A DNA stretch of 24,569 bases, taken from contig JBKPBQ010000524.1 in NCBI GenBank assembly GCA_046726955.1, forward strand, positions 1-24,569, written 5' to 3'. The notes under the pieces are model-generated. The model was not told the DNA's origin. It did not search any database and saw nothing but the letters and a program-made list of their open reading frames with translations. This DNA is from CAVPGH01 sp046726955. GTDB taxonomy: Bacteria; Acidobacteriota; Vicinamibacteria; Fen-336. Of the stretch, positions 7,511 to 15,255 are shown piece by piece; position 1 is the first letter of the stretch, and each line of letters opens with the position of its first letter. Position numbers and translations under genes: made by a program.

Positions 7511-8337
7511 CAACGGTCCTTCCAGGCGGGCTTTCGCTTCTCCATGATCGCCCGCAGCCCTTCCTCGGCGTCCTGCGTGCCCATGAGCTGGTTCAGGTAG
7601 ACGTCCTCGCTGTGGCGAACGCCGTCCGCGAACGGGACGTCGAGCCCGCCGGTGATCGCGCGCCGCGTGTACTGCATGATGGGCGCGCTCGACTCCTGGA
7701 AGCGCTGGATGAGCGCGGCGGCCTCGGCCTCCAGCTTCTCGTCGGGCACCGCGCGGCTGATGAGCCCCATCCGCTCCGCCTCGGCGGCGGAGACGCTGCC
7801 TCCGCCCAGGATCATCTCGTAGGCCTTCTTCCGGCCCACGAGGCGCGGGAGGAGCGCCGTGGCCACGGTGTTGAAGACTGCGCCCTTGATCTCCGGATGG
7901 CCGAACTTCGCGGCGTTGGCGGCGGCGAGGCACATGTCGCAGGCCGCGGCGAGGATGCTCCCCGCGCCGAGCGCGGGACCCGCCACCAGCGAGAGAGTGG
8001 GCTTGTCGAGCTTGAGGAGGTTCTCGAAGACACGCCGGAAGTTCTCGAGCATCACGTACGCCTTGTCCCCGAGGTGGTCGGTCAGCTCGAAGCCCGCGGA
8101 GAAGTACTTGCCGGCCGCGGCGAGGACCACGAGCTTCACGTCCCGCTGGTACTCGAGCGACTCCAAGGCGTTGTTGAGGTCGATCATCATGTCGATGCCG
8201 AGGACGTTCGCCGGCGGGCGGTTCATCGTGATGCGGGAGATGCCCTGCACGGTGTCGAGCTGGATGTGCTTGAAGGCCGTGTCCCGGGGGGGAGCGAAGA
8301 TGTCGGCGTCGTGCGGGTCGTCGAGGTCTTCGGCCAT
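7510..8337 (-). CDS. Enoyl-CoA hydratase/isomerase (crotonase) family protein
   Basis: This 275-residue crotonase-fold protein probably hydrates an unsaturated acyl-CoA. The oxyanion-hole loops are present: GKYFSAGFELTD (76-87) and AGPALGAGSILAAACD (119-134). MNRPPANVLGIDMM and the GHPEIKGAVFNTVA segment resemble cyclohexadiene-carbonyl-CoA hydratase-like members more than FadB-type hydratases, but this is only by eye. Of the two catalytic glutamates of classical hydratases, the second is kept (Glu149 in HPE). The first position (GGGxEL in rat hydratase) is Ile128. The true reaction may therefore be an isomerisation or a hydration that uses one acid. It lies 23 bases after the thiolase gene and overlaps the DUF2007 start by one base. 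Confidence 0.9.
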   Translation of the reverse strand: MAEDLDDPHDADIFAPPRDTAFKHIQLDTVQGISRITMNRPPANVLGIDMMIDLNNALESLEYQRDVKLVVLAAAGKYFSAGFELTDHLGDKAYVMLENFRRVFENLLKLDKPTLSLVAGPALGAGSILAAACDMCLAAANAAKFGHPEIKGAVFNTVATALLPRLVGRKKAYEMILGGGSVSAAEAERMGLISRAVPDEKLEAEAAALIQRFQESSAPIMQYTRRAITGGLDVPFADGVRHSEDVYLNQLMGTQDAEEGLRAIMEKRKPAWKDR

Positions 8338-8360
8338 TCCCTAGAGCCCCTTTCTGCCCG

Positions 8361-9539
8361 TCACGCGGCCTCGAAGGCGGCGGCCATGCCCATCCCCCCG
8401 CTCACGCAGAGGGTCGCGAGGCCGAGCCGGGCCCCGCGGCGGGCCATCTCGTGGAGGAGCGTCACGACGATGCGCGCGCCCGTGGCCCCGATGGGGTGGC
8501 CGAGGGCGATGGCGCCTCCGTTGACGTTGAGCTTGTCGGGGTCGAAACGGAGCTCGCGGTCGCAGGCCAGCACCTGGGCCGCGAAGGCCTCGTTCACCTC
8601 CACGAGGTCGAACTGGTCGAGGCGGAGCGACAGCTTCTCCAGCAGCTTCTTGACCGCGGGGACGACGCCAATGCCCATGACGTGGGGATCCACACCCGCG
8701 GAGGCTACGCCCAGCAGGCGGGCCAGCGGCTTCAGCCCGCCGGCGCGCGCCCTCTCCCGGGACGTCACGAGGAGCGCGGCGGCGCCGTCGGTGATCCCCG
8801 AGGAGTTGCCGGCGCTGACCGTCCCCCCGTCGCTCTTGAACACCGGCGGCAGCTTGCCGAGCGACTCGAGCGTCGTCTCCCTGGGGTGCTCGTCGCGCGT
8901 GAAGTCCACGTCGCCTTTCTTTCCCGGCACCTTCACCGCGAACGTCTCCGCCTCGAAGCGCCCCTCCGACCAGGCCTTCGCCGCCCGCTCCTGGCTGCGC
9001 AGGGCGAAGCGGTCCTGCTCGTCGCGGGGGATCTTGTACTCGGTGGCGAGGCGCTCCGCGGTCTCGCCCATGACCATGTTCGACAGGGGGCAGAGAAAGC
9101 CGTCCTGGTACATCCCGTCCACGAGGGGCTGGGTTCCCATCCGCAGCCCCCAGCGCGCGCCAGGGATCAGGTACGGCACACGGCTCATCGACTCGACACC
9201 CCCCGCGACCACGACCTCGGCGTCGCCGTCGCGGACGGCACGCGCGGCGAGATCGAGCGACTTGAGGCCGCTCGCGCAGGCCATGTTGACCGTGAAGGCG
9301 GTGACTTCCTGGGGAATTCCGGACTTGTACGAGACCTGCCGGGCGACGTTGGGTCCAGCGCCGGCCTGGCGGGCGCACCCGAACACGAGCTCGTCGACCT
9401 GTCCAGGGGCGAGGCCAGCTCGGCGCAGGAGCTCCTGGACCGTGAGGGCGCCGAGCGGCCCTGGTGCGAGGCCAGCAAGCGAGCCGCCGAACTTTCCGAT
9501 GGGAGTACGTACCGCCCCGGCGATCACGACGTCACGCAT
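8361..9539 (-). CDS. Thiolase (acetyl-CoA C-acyltransferase)
   Basis: A thiolase cleaves 3-ketoacyl-CoA to acetyl-CoA and a shortened acyl-CoA, or condenses two acetyl-CoA. The 392-residue protein has all active-site residues at the positions known for Zoogloea thiolase. The nucleophile is Cys88 in NMACASGLKSL. His348 lies in GGAIALGHPIGATG and Cys378 in CVSGGMGMA. It starts with ATG at 9539, behind a GAGG-type ribosome site. It is the first gene of a leftward operon with crotonase, DUF2007, acyl-CoA dehydrogenase and glpX. Degradative versus biosynthetic use cannot be read from sequence; the neighbours favour degradation. Confidence 0.95.
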   Translation of the reverse strand: MRDVVIAGAVRTPIGKFGGSLAGLAPGPLGALTVQELLRRAGLAPGQVDELVFGCARQAGAGPNVARQVSYKSGIPQEVTAFTVNMACASGLKSLDLAARAVRDGDAEVVVAGGVESMSRVPYLIPGARWGLRMGTQPLVDGMYQDGFLCPLSNMVMGETAERLATEYKIPRDEQDRFALRSQERAAKAWSEGRFEAETFAVKVPGKKGDVDFTRDEHPRETTLESLGKLPPVFKSDGGTVSAGNSSGITDGAAALLVTSRERARAGGLKPLARLLGVASAGVDPHVMGIGVVPAVKKLLEKLSLRLDQFDLVEVNEAFAAQVLACDRELRFDPDKLNVNGGAIALGHPIGATGARIVVTLLHEMARRGARLGLATLCVSGGMGMAAAFEAA

Positions 9540-9581
9540 CTACACCCTCGAGAGCCACATCGGAAGTGCCGAAGCTCAGGG

Positions 9582-9590
9582 AGTTTATCA
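9582..9590 (-). promoter_or_regulatory. Candidate extended -10 element for the thiolase operon
   Basis: On the minus strand TGATAAACT (9590-9582) has the TGn extension plus a TAAACT -10 box, about 43 bases before the thiolase ATG. The only -35-like sequence at normal spacing is poor, so activity would depend on the extended -10. Confidence 0.35.
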
Positions 9591-9613
9591 CGCTCCCCGT
9601 TCGAAAAGTGCCC

Positions 9614-9619
9614 TAGAAT
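9614..9619 (+). promoter_or_regulatory. Candidate -10 box giving a leaderless cysteine desulfurase transcript
   Basis: TAGAAT at 9614-9619 matches the consensus at five of six positions and ends six bases before the ATG at 9626. Initiation at the usual distance would fall on the start codon itself. The bases between (CCCCTC) hold no Shine-Dalgarno sequence. No clear -35 box is seen at 16-18 bases spacing. Confidence 0.4.
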
Positions 9620-9625
9620 CCCCTC

Positions 9626-10768
9626 ATGGACCGCATCTACCTCGACCACAACGCGACGACGCCGCTCGACCCGAGCGCGATCGAGGCCATGGTCGCGGTG
9701 CTGCGGGAGGGGTTCGGCAATCCTTCCAGCCTGCACTGGTACGGCCAGAAGGCGCGGGCGGTCGTCGAGGAGGCTCGGCGGGAGATCGCCGCGCTCGTCG
9801 GCGCCCCTCCCGCCGAGATCGTCTTTACGGGAAGCGGAACCGAGGCGGACAACCTCGCCCTCCGGGGGGTAGCCGCGCGGACCAAGGAGCCGCGCCGCAA
9901 GATCGTCTGCACGACGATCGAGCACCACGCAGTCGTCCGGACGCTCGAGGCGCTCGGCGAGGAGGGCTGGCCGGTGGCGACCGTCCGCGTAACGGAAGCC
10001 GGTCTCGTGGACCTGGACGACTTGCGCTCCAAGCTGGACGACGGCGTGGCGCTCGTGTCGACCATGCTCGCCAACAACGAGACGGGCGTCGTGCAGCCGG
10101 TGGCGGAAGCGGCCCGCCTCGCCCACGAGCGGGGCGCGCTCGTGCACTGCGACGCGGTGCAGGCCGCCGGTAAGATCCCGGTGGACGTGAACGCGCTCGA
10201 CGTGGACCTGCTCTCGGTTTCCGCGCACAAGTTCTACGGCCCGAAGGGGGTGGGCGCCCTCTTCGTCCGCCGCGCAACGCCCATGCAGCCGCTGCTGCGC
10301 GGCGGGGGGCAGGAGCGCAACCGGCGCGCGGGCACGGAGAACGTCGCGGGCGTCGCGGGCATGGGCCGGGCGGCGGCCGTCGCGCGCGCCTCCCTCGAGG
10401 CCGAGGCGCGACGGCTGGAAGCCCTGCGCGATCGCCTGGAGACGGGACTCCTCGCGCTTCCGGGAGCGCGCCGGAACGGGGAGGGGCCCCGGGTTCCCAA
10501 CACGGCCAACGTCTCGTTCGAAGGCGCGGAGGCCGAGGGCCTCGTGATGGCGCTCGACCTCGAGGGGATCGCGGTCTCGACCGGTGCCGCCTGCGCCGCC
10601 GGCGGCACCCAGCCCTCGCACGTCCTCGCGGCGATGGGACTTCGGCCCGAGCGCGTCCAGGGCTCGCTCCGGCTCTCGTTGGGACGGTCGACGACGGAGG
10701 CGGACGTGGACCGGACGGTGCTCGCGCTGGCGGCCTGCCTGGAGCGCCAGCGCCAGGCGGCGTACTAG
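9626..10768 (+). CDS. Cysteine desulfurase (NifS/IscS family)
   Basis: This is a PLP enzyme that removes sulfur from L-cysteine as a protein persulfide for Fe-S clusters and tRNA thiolation. The 380-residue protein begins IYLDHNATTPLD. It carries the PLP-binding GSGTEADNLAL and IEHHAV (His100/101), Asp176 in HCDAVQ, the Schiff-base Lys202 in SVSAHKFYGPKGVG, and the catalytic loop cysteine Cys323 in STGAACAAGG. The loop is of the long IscS/NifS type rather than SufS type. No scaffold (IscU/NifU) gene is adjacent. MnmA and LipA, both sulfur users, are encoded within 4 kb. The stop overlaps the convergent lipA stop at CTAG. The upstream DNA has a -10-like box but no ribosome site. Confidence 0.95.
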   Translation: MDRIYLDHNATTPLDPSAIEAMVAVLREGFGNPSSLHWYGQKARAVVEEARREIAALVGAPPAEIVFTGSGTEADNLALRGVAARTKEPRRKIVCTTIEHHAVVRTLEALGEEGWPVATVRVTEAGLVDLDDLRSKLDDGVALVSTMLANNETGVVQPVAEAARLAHERGALVHCDAVQAAGKIPVDVNALDVDLLSVSAHKFYGPKGVGALFVRRATPMQPLLRGGGQERNRRAGTENVAGVAGMGRAAAVARASLEAEARRLEALRDRLETGLLALPGARRNGEGPRVPNTANVSFEGAEAEGLVMALDLEGIAVSTGAACAAGGTQPSHVLAAMGLRPERVQGSLRLSLGRSTTEADVDRTVLALAACLERQRQAAY

Positions 10769-11634
10769 CGGGGGACGTGCTCCTCGGCGTGGTACGAGGA
10801 CCGCACGAGGGGGCCGGACTCGACGTGCGAGTAGCCGAGCCCGAGTGCGAGCTCGCGCAGCCTCGCGAACTCTTCGGGCGTCCAGTAGCGCACGATCGGC
10901 AGGTGCGACGGCGAGGGGCGAAGGTACTGCCCCACGGTCAGGACGTCCGTGCCCGCCGCGCGGATCGCGCGGATGGTGTCGAGCACCTCGTCCCACTCCT
11001 CACCGAGACCGACCATGATCCCGCTCTTGGTCAGAAGGCCCGCCTCCCGCGAGCGGCGCAGGAGCTCGAGCGAGCGGGAGAAGCTCGCCCCCGGCCGCAC
11101 GGTGCGATAGAGGCGAGGCACCGTCTCCGTGTTGTGGTTGAGCACGTCGGGACGTGAGGCCAGGATCACCTCGAGGGCGGCCCAGTCGCCCTTGAGGTCG
11201 GGAATGAGGAGCTCGACCGCGCAGCCGGGGACGCGGGCGCGGATCTCCCGGACCACGGCCGCGAAGATAGCCGCCCCGCCGTCTTTCTGGTCGTCGCGAT
11301 TCACGGAGGTGATGACGGCGTGGCGGAGGCCCATGCGCGCCACCGCGTCCGCCACTCGCTGCGGCTCCTCGGGATCGGGAGGGAGGCCGGGGAGACCGGT
11401 CTTGACGGCGCAGAACCCACAGGCCCGGGTGCAGACGTCGCCGAGGATCATGAACGTGGCGGTGCCGCGATTCCAGCACTCGCCCACGTTCGGGCAGCGG
11501 GCCTCCTCGCACACCGTGTGCAGGTCGAGCTCGCGCATGAGGCCGCGCAAACGCTCGTATCCCGTGCCCAGCGGGGCGCGGGCGCGGATCCACTCGGGAC
11601 GCGGCAGGAGCGGGACCGGAACGGAGGCCGTCAT
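10765..11634 (-). CDS. lipA: Lipoyl synthase LipA
   Basis: LipA is a radical-SAM enzyme that inserts two sulfurs into the octanoyl chain on lipoyl domains (pyruvate and 2-oxoglutarate dehydrogenases, glycine cleavage). The 289-residue protein has the auxiliary-cluster cysteines C42, C47 and C53 (CEEARCPNVGEC). It also has the SAM-cluster motif C68-x3-C72-x2-C75 (CTRACGFC). The C-terminal RSSYHAEE supplies the serine ligand of the auxiliary cluster. Length and motif spacing are fully typical. The ATG at 11634 has no good Shine-Dalgarno sequence. The gene follows the acidic-protein gene by 28 bases and may be read from the same promoter. Its stop overlaps that of the cysteine desulfurase. Confidence 0.96.
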   Translation of the reverse strand: MTASVPVPLLPRPEWIRARAPLGTGYERLRGLMRELDLHTVCEEARCPNVGECWNRGTATFMILGDVCTRACGFCAVKTGLPGLPPDPEEPQRVADAVARMGLRHAVITSVNRDDQKDGGAAIFAAVVREIRARVPGCAVELLIPDLKGDWAALEVILASRPDVLNHNTETVPRLYRTVRPGASFSRSLELLRRSREAGLLTKSGIMVGLGEEWDEVLDTIRAIRAAGTDVLTVGQYLRPSPSHLPIVRYWTPEEFARLRELALGLGYSHVESGPLVRSSYHAEEHVPR

Positions 11635-11662
11635 GCGAGACGGAGGCTAGCCACGCGCTGCC

Positions 11663-12016
11663 TCACTCGTCCTCCTCGCGCTCCTCGTCGTCCTCGTCGT
11701 CCTCATCGTCCTCGTCGTCGAAGTCCTCGTCCTCGTCGTCATCCTCGTCGTCATCCTCGTCGTCATCCTCGTCGTCATCCTCGTCGTCATCCTCGTCCTC
11801 GTCGTCGAAGTCCTCGTCCTCGTCTTCGAAGTCCTCGTCTTCGTCCTCGTCCTCGTCCTCGTCGGCGTCCTCGTCGTCGTCCTCGTCGGCGTCCTCGTCG
11901 TCGTCCTCGTCGTCGTCCTCGTCGTCGTCAGCCTCGTCTTCGTCCACGAGGTCGTCGTCCTCGTCCTCGTAGTCCTCTTCCTCGTCATCGAGCCAGAGGA
12001 TCCCGTCGTGGCTCAC
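11663..12016 (-). CDS. Extremely acidic low-complexity protein (about 85% Asp/Glu)
   Basis: I do not recognise this gene. I start it at GTG 12016 because AACGAGGAGGAGAA, an excellent ribosome site, ends directly before it. An ATG at 12082 in the same frame lacks such a site and lies on the predicted promoter. The product has 117 residues. The first 20 contain an aromatic patch (SHDGILWLDDEEEDY). The rest is almost only Asp and Glu, with single Phe, Ala and Arg: about 99 of 117 residues are acidic. There is no signal peptide or membrane segment. It should be an unfolded polyanion that could mimic nucleic acid, bind metal or basic proteins, or act as a solubility tag. It precedes lipA, but no functional link is evident. 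Frame choice rests on the ribosome site; the other frames give Thr/Arg-rich or Arg/Pro-rich products. Confidence 0.7.
   Translation of the reverse strand: MSHDGILWLDDEEEDYEDEDDDLVDEDEADDDEDDDEDDDEDADEDDDEDADEDEDEDEDEDFEDEDEDFDDEDEDDDEDDDEDDDEDDDEDDDEDEDFDDEDDEDDEDDEEREEDE
11731..11790. repeat. Five perfect tandem copies of a 12-base repeat inside the acidic gene
   Basis: CCTCGTCGTCAT is repeated five times without a mismatch at 11731-11790, encoding Asp-Asp-Asp-Glu units on the minus strand. It is part of a much longer pyrimidine-rich tract on the plus strand (about 11665-11990), made of CTC, GTC and CTT triplets. Such repeats can change copy number by slippage in steps of four residues without breaking the frame. 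Confidence 0.9.
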
Positions 12017-12080
12017 TTCTCCTCCTCGTTGAAGCGATCTTTGTCGCGTCCGTAGGCGTTTCGACCCTTCGGACTCGACC

Positions 12081-12089
12081 ATTCTAACA
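12081..12089 (-). promoter_or_regulatory. Candidate extended -10 element for the acidic protein/lipA unit
   Basis: On the minus strand TGTTAGAAT (12089-12081) combines the TGn extension with TAGAAT, a five-of-six -10 match. It lies 64 bases before the GTG start. The would-be -35 region is pure G/C. Confidence 0.45.
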
Positions 12090-12116
12090 ATGGGCCCGCC
12101 CGCCCGGCCCGATTCG

Positions 12117-12122
12117 TATTAT
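12117..12122 (+). promoter_or_regulatory. Candidate -10 box for the FHA protein gene
   Basis: TATTAT (12117-12122) matches five of six consensus positions and lies 53 bases before the FHA-gene ATG. Its -35 region would fall at about 12094-12099. That overlaps the -35 region of the oppositely oriented promoter at 12081-12089. Confidence 0.4.
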
Positions 12123-12175
12123 CCTCTTTCCATCCGTCCGGAGCCCTGGTCCCGGATCGGGAGGGAACGCCTCAA

Positions 12176-12793
12176 ATGATCATCGTCTGCCCGAGTTGCC
12201 AGGCCAAGTACAAGTTCGACGAGACCAAGCTGGGCGACCGGCCGAAGGCCAAGACGCGCTGCGCCAAGTGCGGCAGCACGATCGAGATCGAGAACCCGCT
12301 GCTCGGGGCGTTCACGCTCCCCCCCGGCAGCCCTCCCGTGACCGCTCCCCCGCCGGAGCCGCCGGCGCGCGAGGCGCTCGAGACGAAGCGGAACATGGTC
12401 GTCGATCCCCCGGCGCCGGCCGCGCCGGAGTTCGGCAGCGCCACGGTGTCCGGCAAGGACGCGCACCGGATGGGGCTCATCGAGCTACCCCGCGACAAGC
12501 GCTTCTCCCTCGCGGTCATCCAGGGCGAGGCCACCGGCCAGATCTACCCGATCACGAAGACGCGCACCACCATCGGCCGCTCGGGGGCCGACATCAACCT
12601 CGACGACCCCGAGGCCTCGCGCTCCCACGCCGCCCTCGAGATCATCGGAGACTCGGCCATCCTCCGCGACCTCGGGTCCACGAACGGGACCTTCGTCGAC
12701 CTCGATCGCATCGAGCAGCACCAGCTCGGCAACCAGATGGAGTTCCGGATCGGCAGCCACGTGCTGATGTTCATCGTGACGGACGTGGACTAG
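12176..12793 (+). CDS. Zinc-ribbon (MJ0042-type) plus FHA domain protein
   Basis: This 205-residue cytosolic protein has two domains. The N-terminus (MIIVCPSCQAKYKFDE...) is an MJ0042-type zinc ribbon with Cys5, Cys8, Cys29 and Cys32. A Pro-rich linker of about 60 residues follows. A C-terminal FHA domain (about 110-203) has all phosphothreonine-binding landmarks: TIGRSGADI (132-140), SRSHA (149-153) and LGSTNGTFV (166-174). FHA domains read Ser/Thr phosphorylation, so a Hanks-type kinase elsewhere in the genome is the expected partner. In similar proteins of Myxococcota and Acidobacteriota the zinc ribbon is often joined to signalling domains. The ATG follows GGGAGGGAA. The stop overlaps the convergent small gene at CTAG. 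Confidence 0.93.
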   Translation: MIIVCPSCQAKYKFDETKLGDRPKAKTRCAKCGSTIEIENPLLGAFTLPPGSPPVTAPPPEPPAREALETKRNMVVDPPAPAAPEFGSATVSGKDAHRMGLIELPRDKRFSLAVIQGEATGQIYPITKTRTTIGRSGADINLDDPEASRSHAALEIIGDSAILRDLGSTNGTFVDLDRIEQHQLGNQMEFRIGSHVLMFIVTDVD

Positions 12794-12966
12794 TAGGGGA
12801 AGACCACGCCGCCCGGCGGCGGCGCGTTCGCGGCGTCGAGCAGGGCGTAGACGACGGCCGCGGTCAGGAATATCGCGAGCGCCCACAGCCACCACGGCGT
12901 GGTCGGCCGGATGACGTCGTACTCGCCCGACGAGCCGCCGGGCTCGCGACCGTCGCCGGCGTCCAT
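12790..12966 (-). CDS. Small single-span membrane protein (58 residues)
   Basis: An ATG at 12966 opens a 58-codon frame ending in TAG. It has a polar N-terminus (MDAGDGREPGGSSGEYDV), then PTTPWW leading into one membrane helix (about residues 26-45, WLWALAIFLTAAVVYALL), then a short Pro/Gly tail ending VVFPY. I recognise no family. I call it because the hydrophobic profile is clear, because a -10-like box lies ten bases before the start, and because otherwise 263 bases between two genes would be empty. Its stop overlaps the FHA-gene stop at CTAG in the same way as two other convergent pairs here. The tail-to-tail overlap is indirect support for the frame. Confidence 0.6.
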   Translation of the reverse strand: MDAGDGREPGGSSGEYDVIRPTTPWWLWALAIFLTAAVVYALLDAANAPPPGGVVFPY

Positions 12967-12975
12967 GCAGGGCCC

Positions 12976-12981
12976 AGTCTA
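12976..12981 (-). promoter_or_regulatory. Candidate -10 box directly before the small membrane protein gene
   Basis: On the minus strand TAGACT (12981-12976) ends nine bases before the ATG at 12966, so the transcript would be leaderless or nearly so. No Shine-Dalgarno sequence is seen (GGGCCCTGC lies between). No convincing -35 box was found. Confidence 0.3.
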
Positions 12982-13014
12982 ACCGAGGTTGCGAGGAACC
13001 GCGCCGTCCGGGCG

Positions 13015-13023
13015 TGCTACATT
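13015..13023 (+). promoter_or_regulatory. Candidate extended -10 element for the lipoprotein/mnmA unit
   Basis: TGCTACATT (13015-13023) has the TGn extension and a TACATT -10 box, 33 bases before the lipoprotein ATG. The only TTG-starting -35 candidate (12989) is too far away. Confidence 0.4.
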
Positions 13024-13056
13024 GATCTGTTCACCGGAGAGCCGGGAGTACCGATC

Positions 13057-13467
13057 ATGCGACTCGTCCCTTTCGTATTCGTCTTCCTGACCGCCGCGGC
13101 CTGCGCGCACAACCCGGTGTCGCCTTCCGTCCCCACGGGCCGGGAGTTCGAGCTCAAGGCGGGAGACTCGGTGTCGGTCCAGGGAGCCGACTTCGACCTC
13201 CAGTTCTCGCACGTCGCGCAGGACTCGCGCTGTCCCGCGGACGCAGTCTGCGTGTGGGCCGGCGACGCCGAGGCGGTATTCGCGGTGACGCGGCGCGGCG
13301 TTCCCGGTAGCCCGGTCTCGCTCCACACGGACGCGAACCGCGGCCGGCAGGCGACCGTCGGCGATTGGAGTCTCACCTTGAGCGCCCTCCAGCCCTACCC
13401 GTACAGCGGCCGGCCCGTCGCTCCGTCCGACTACAAGGCGACGCTGCGCGTGGACCCCGCGCGTTAG
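13057..13467 (+). CDS. Small secreted lipoprotein with an RCPxxxxCVWAG motif
   Basis: This 136-residue protein begins with a hydrophobic signal and a lipobox-like TAAAC (Cys16), so it is probably an envelope lipoprotein. The mature part is a small beta-rich domain. Its central motif, DSRCPADAVCVWAGDAE (Cys59, Cys65), is common in uncharacterised secreted proteins of environmental bacteria. The two cysteines probably form a disulfide. I do not know a function. The ATG is preceded by CGGGAG with eight bases spacing. It lies 9 bases before mnmA and the two may be co-transcribed, although they have no obvious functional relation. Confidence 0.8.
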   Translation: MRLVPFVFVFLTAAACAHNPVSPSVPTGREFELKAGDSVSVQGADFDLQFSHVAQDSRCPADAVCVWAGDAEAVFAVTRRGVPGSPVSLHTDANRGRQATVGDWSLTLSALQPYPYSGRPVAPSDYKATLRVDPAR

Positions 13468-13476
13468 GACCAGAGC

Positions 13477-14543
<1,067 letters not shown>

Positions 14544-14547
<4 letters not shown>

Positions 14548-15248
14548 CTCTCCTCGGCGCGCATCCGGGCGAGCGCGCGACGGGCCGCCTCCTGCTGGGC
14601 TTCCTTCTTCGAGTGCCCTTCGCCCTCGCCGACCATCCGTCCCTGGATCCAGCACTCCACGCGGAAGACCCGGCGGTGGCTCGGCCCCTCCTCCGCCGCC
14701 AGCCGGTATTCCGGGACGCCCTCCCCGCGTCCCTGCTGCAGTTCCTGCAGCGCGCTCTTCGCGTCGGGCACCTCCGGCTCCCGCTCCAGGTCGTGGGCGA
14801 ACTCGGAGCGCACGAAACGGTGCGCCGCCTCGAAGCCGCCGTCGAGGTAGAGCGCGGCGAGGAGCGCCTCGTAGGCGTCGGCCCAGAGCGCGGCCTTCTG
14901 CCGGCCGCCCGTCTTCTCCTCGCCTCGCCCGAGGACGATGAGGTCGGGCAGCCCGAGCTCCTGGGCGCGCCGAGCCAGGCTCGCCGCGGATACGAGCTGG
15001 GCCCGCGCCCGGCTCTTGCTGCCTTCCGTCCCCTCGGGATCGCGCCGATGCAGCAGGTCCGCCACGACGAGGCCGATCACGGCGTCGCCCAGGAACTCGA
15101 GCGGCTCGTTGTGGCGGCTGCGACCGCTCGGGTCCTCGTTCGCGCGGCTGCTGTGGGTCAAGGCGCGGTCGAGCAGGTCGAGGTCGGAGAAGCGGTAGCC
15201 GATGCGGCGCTCCAGCGCGTGCAGCTCCTCCTCGCGGGCCTTCTTCAC
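14544..15248 (-). CDS. rnc: Ribonuclease III
   Basis: RNase III cleaves double-stranded RNA in rRNA processing and mRNA control. The 234-residue protein has the signature NEPLEFLGDAVIG (47-59) with Glu51 and Asp55. The second acidic pair is Asp124 and Glu127 in ALWADAYEALLAALYLD. A C-terminal double-stranded-RNA-binding domain has the usual GEGEGHSKKEAQQEAARRAL helix. All four metal ligands are intact. Usual family sequence is NERLEFLGD; Pro49 replaces Arg, which is a tolerated position. It starts with GTG at 15248, seven bases after the PP2C-phosphatase stop, with no clear ribosome site, so translation probably depends on the upstream gene. Confidence 0.95.
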
Positions 15249-15255
15249 GGGGCGG

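Noticed and set aside
11731..11790. Regular repeats resembling a CRISPR array.
   Set aside because: The 12-base units are directly adjacent with no unique spacers and code for Asp/Glu in frame.
11320..12087. Rightward frame with long Arg/Pro/His repeats opposite lipA and the acidic gene.
   Set aside because: It is the complement of the Asp/Glu codons. It lacks a ribosome site in a sensible place and overlaps lipA on the other strand.
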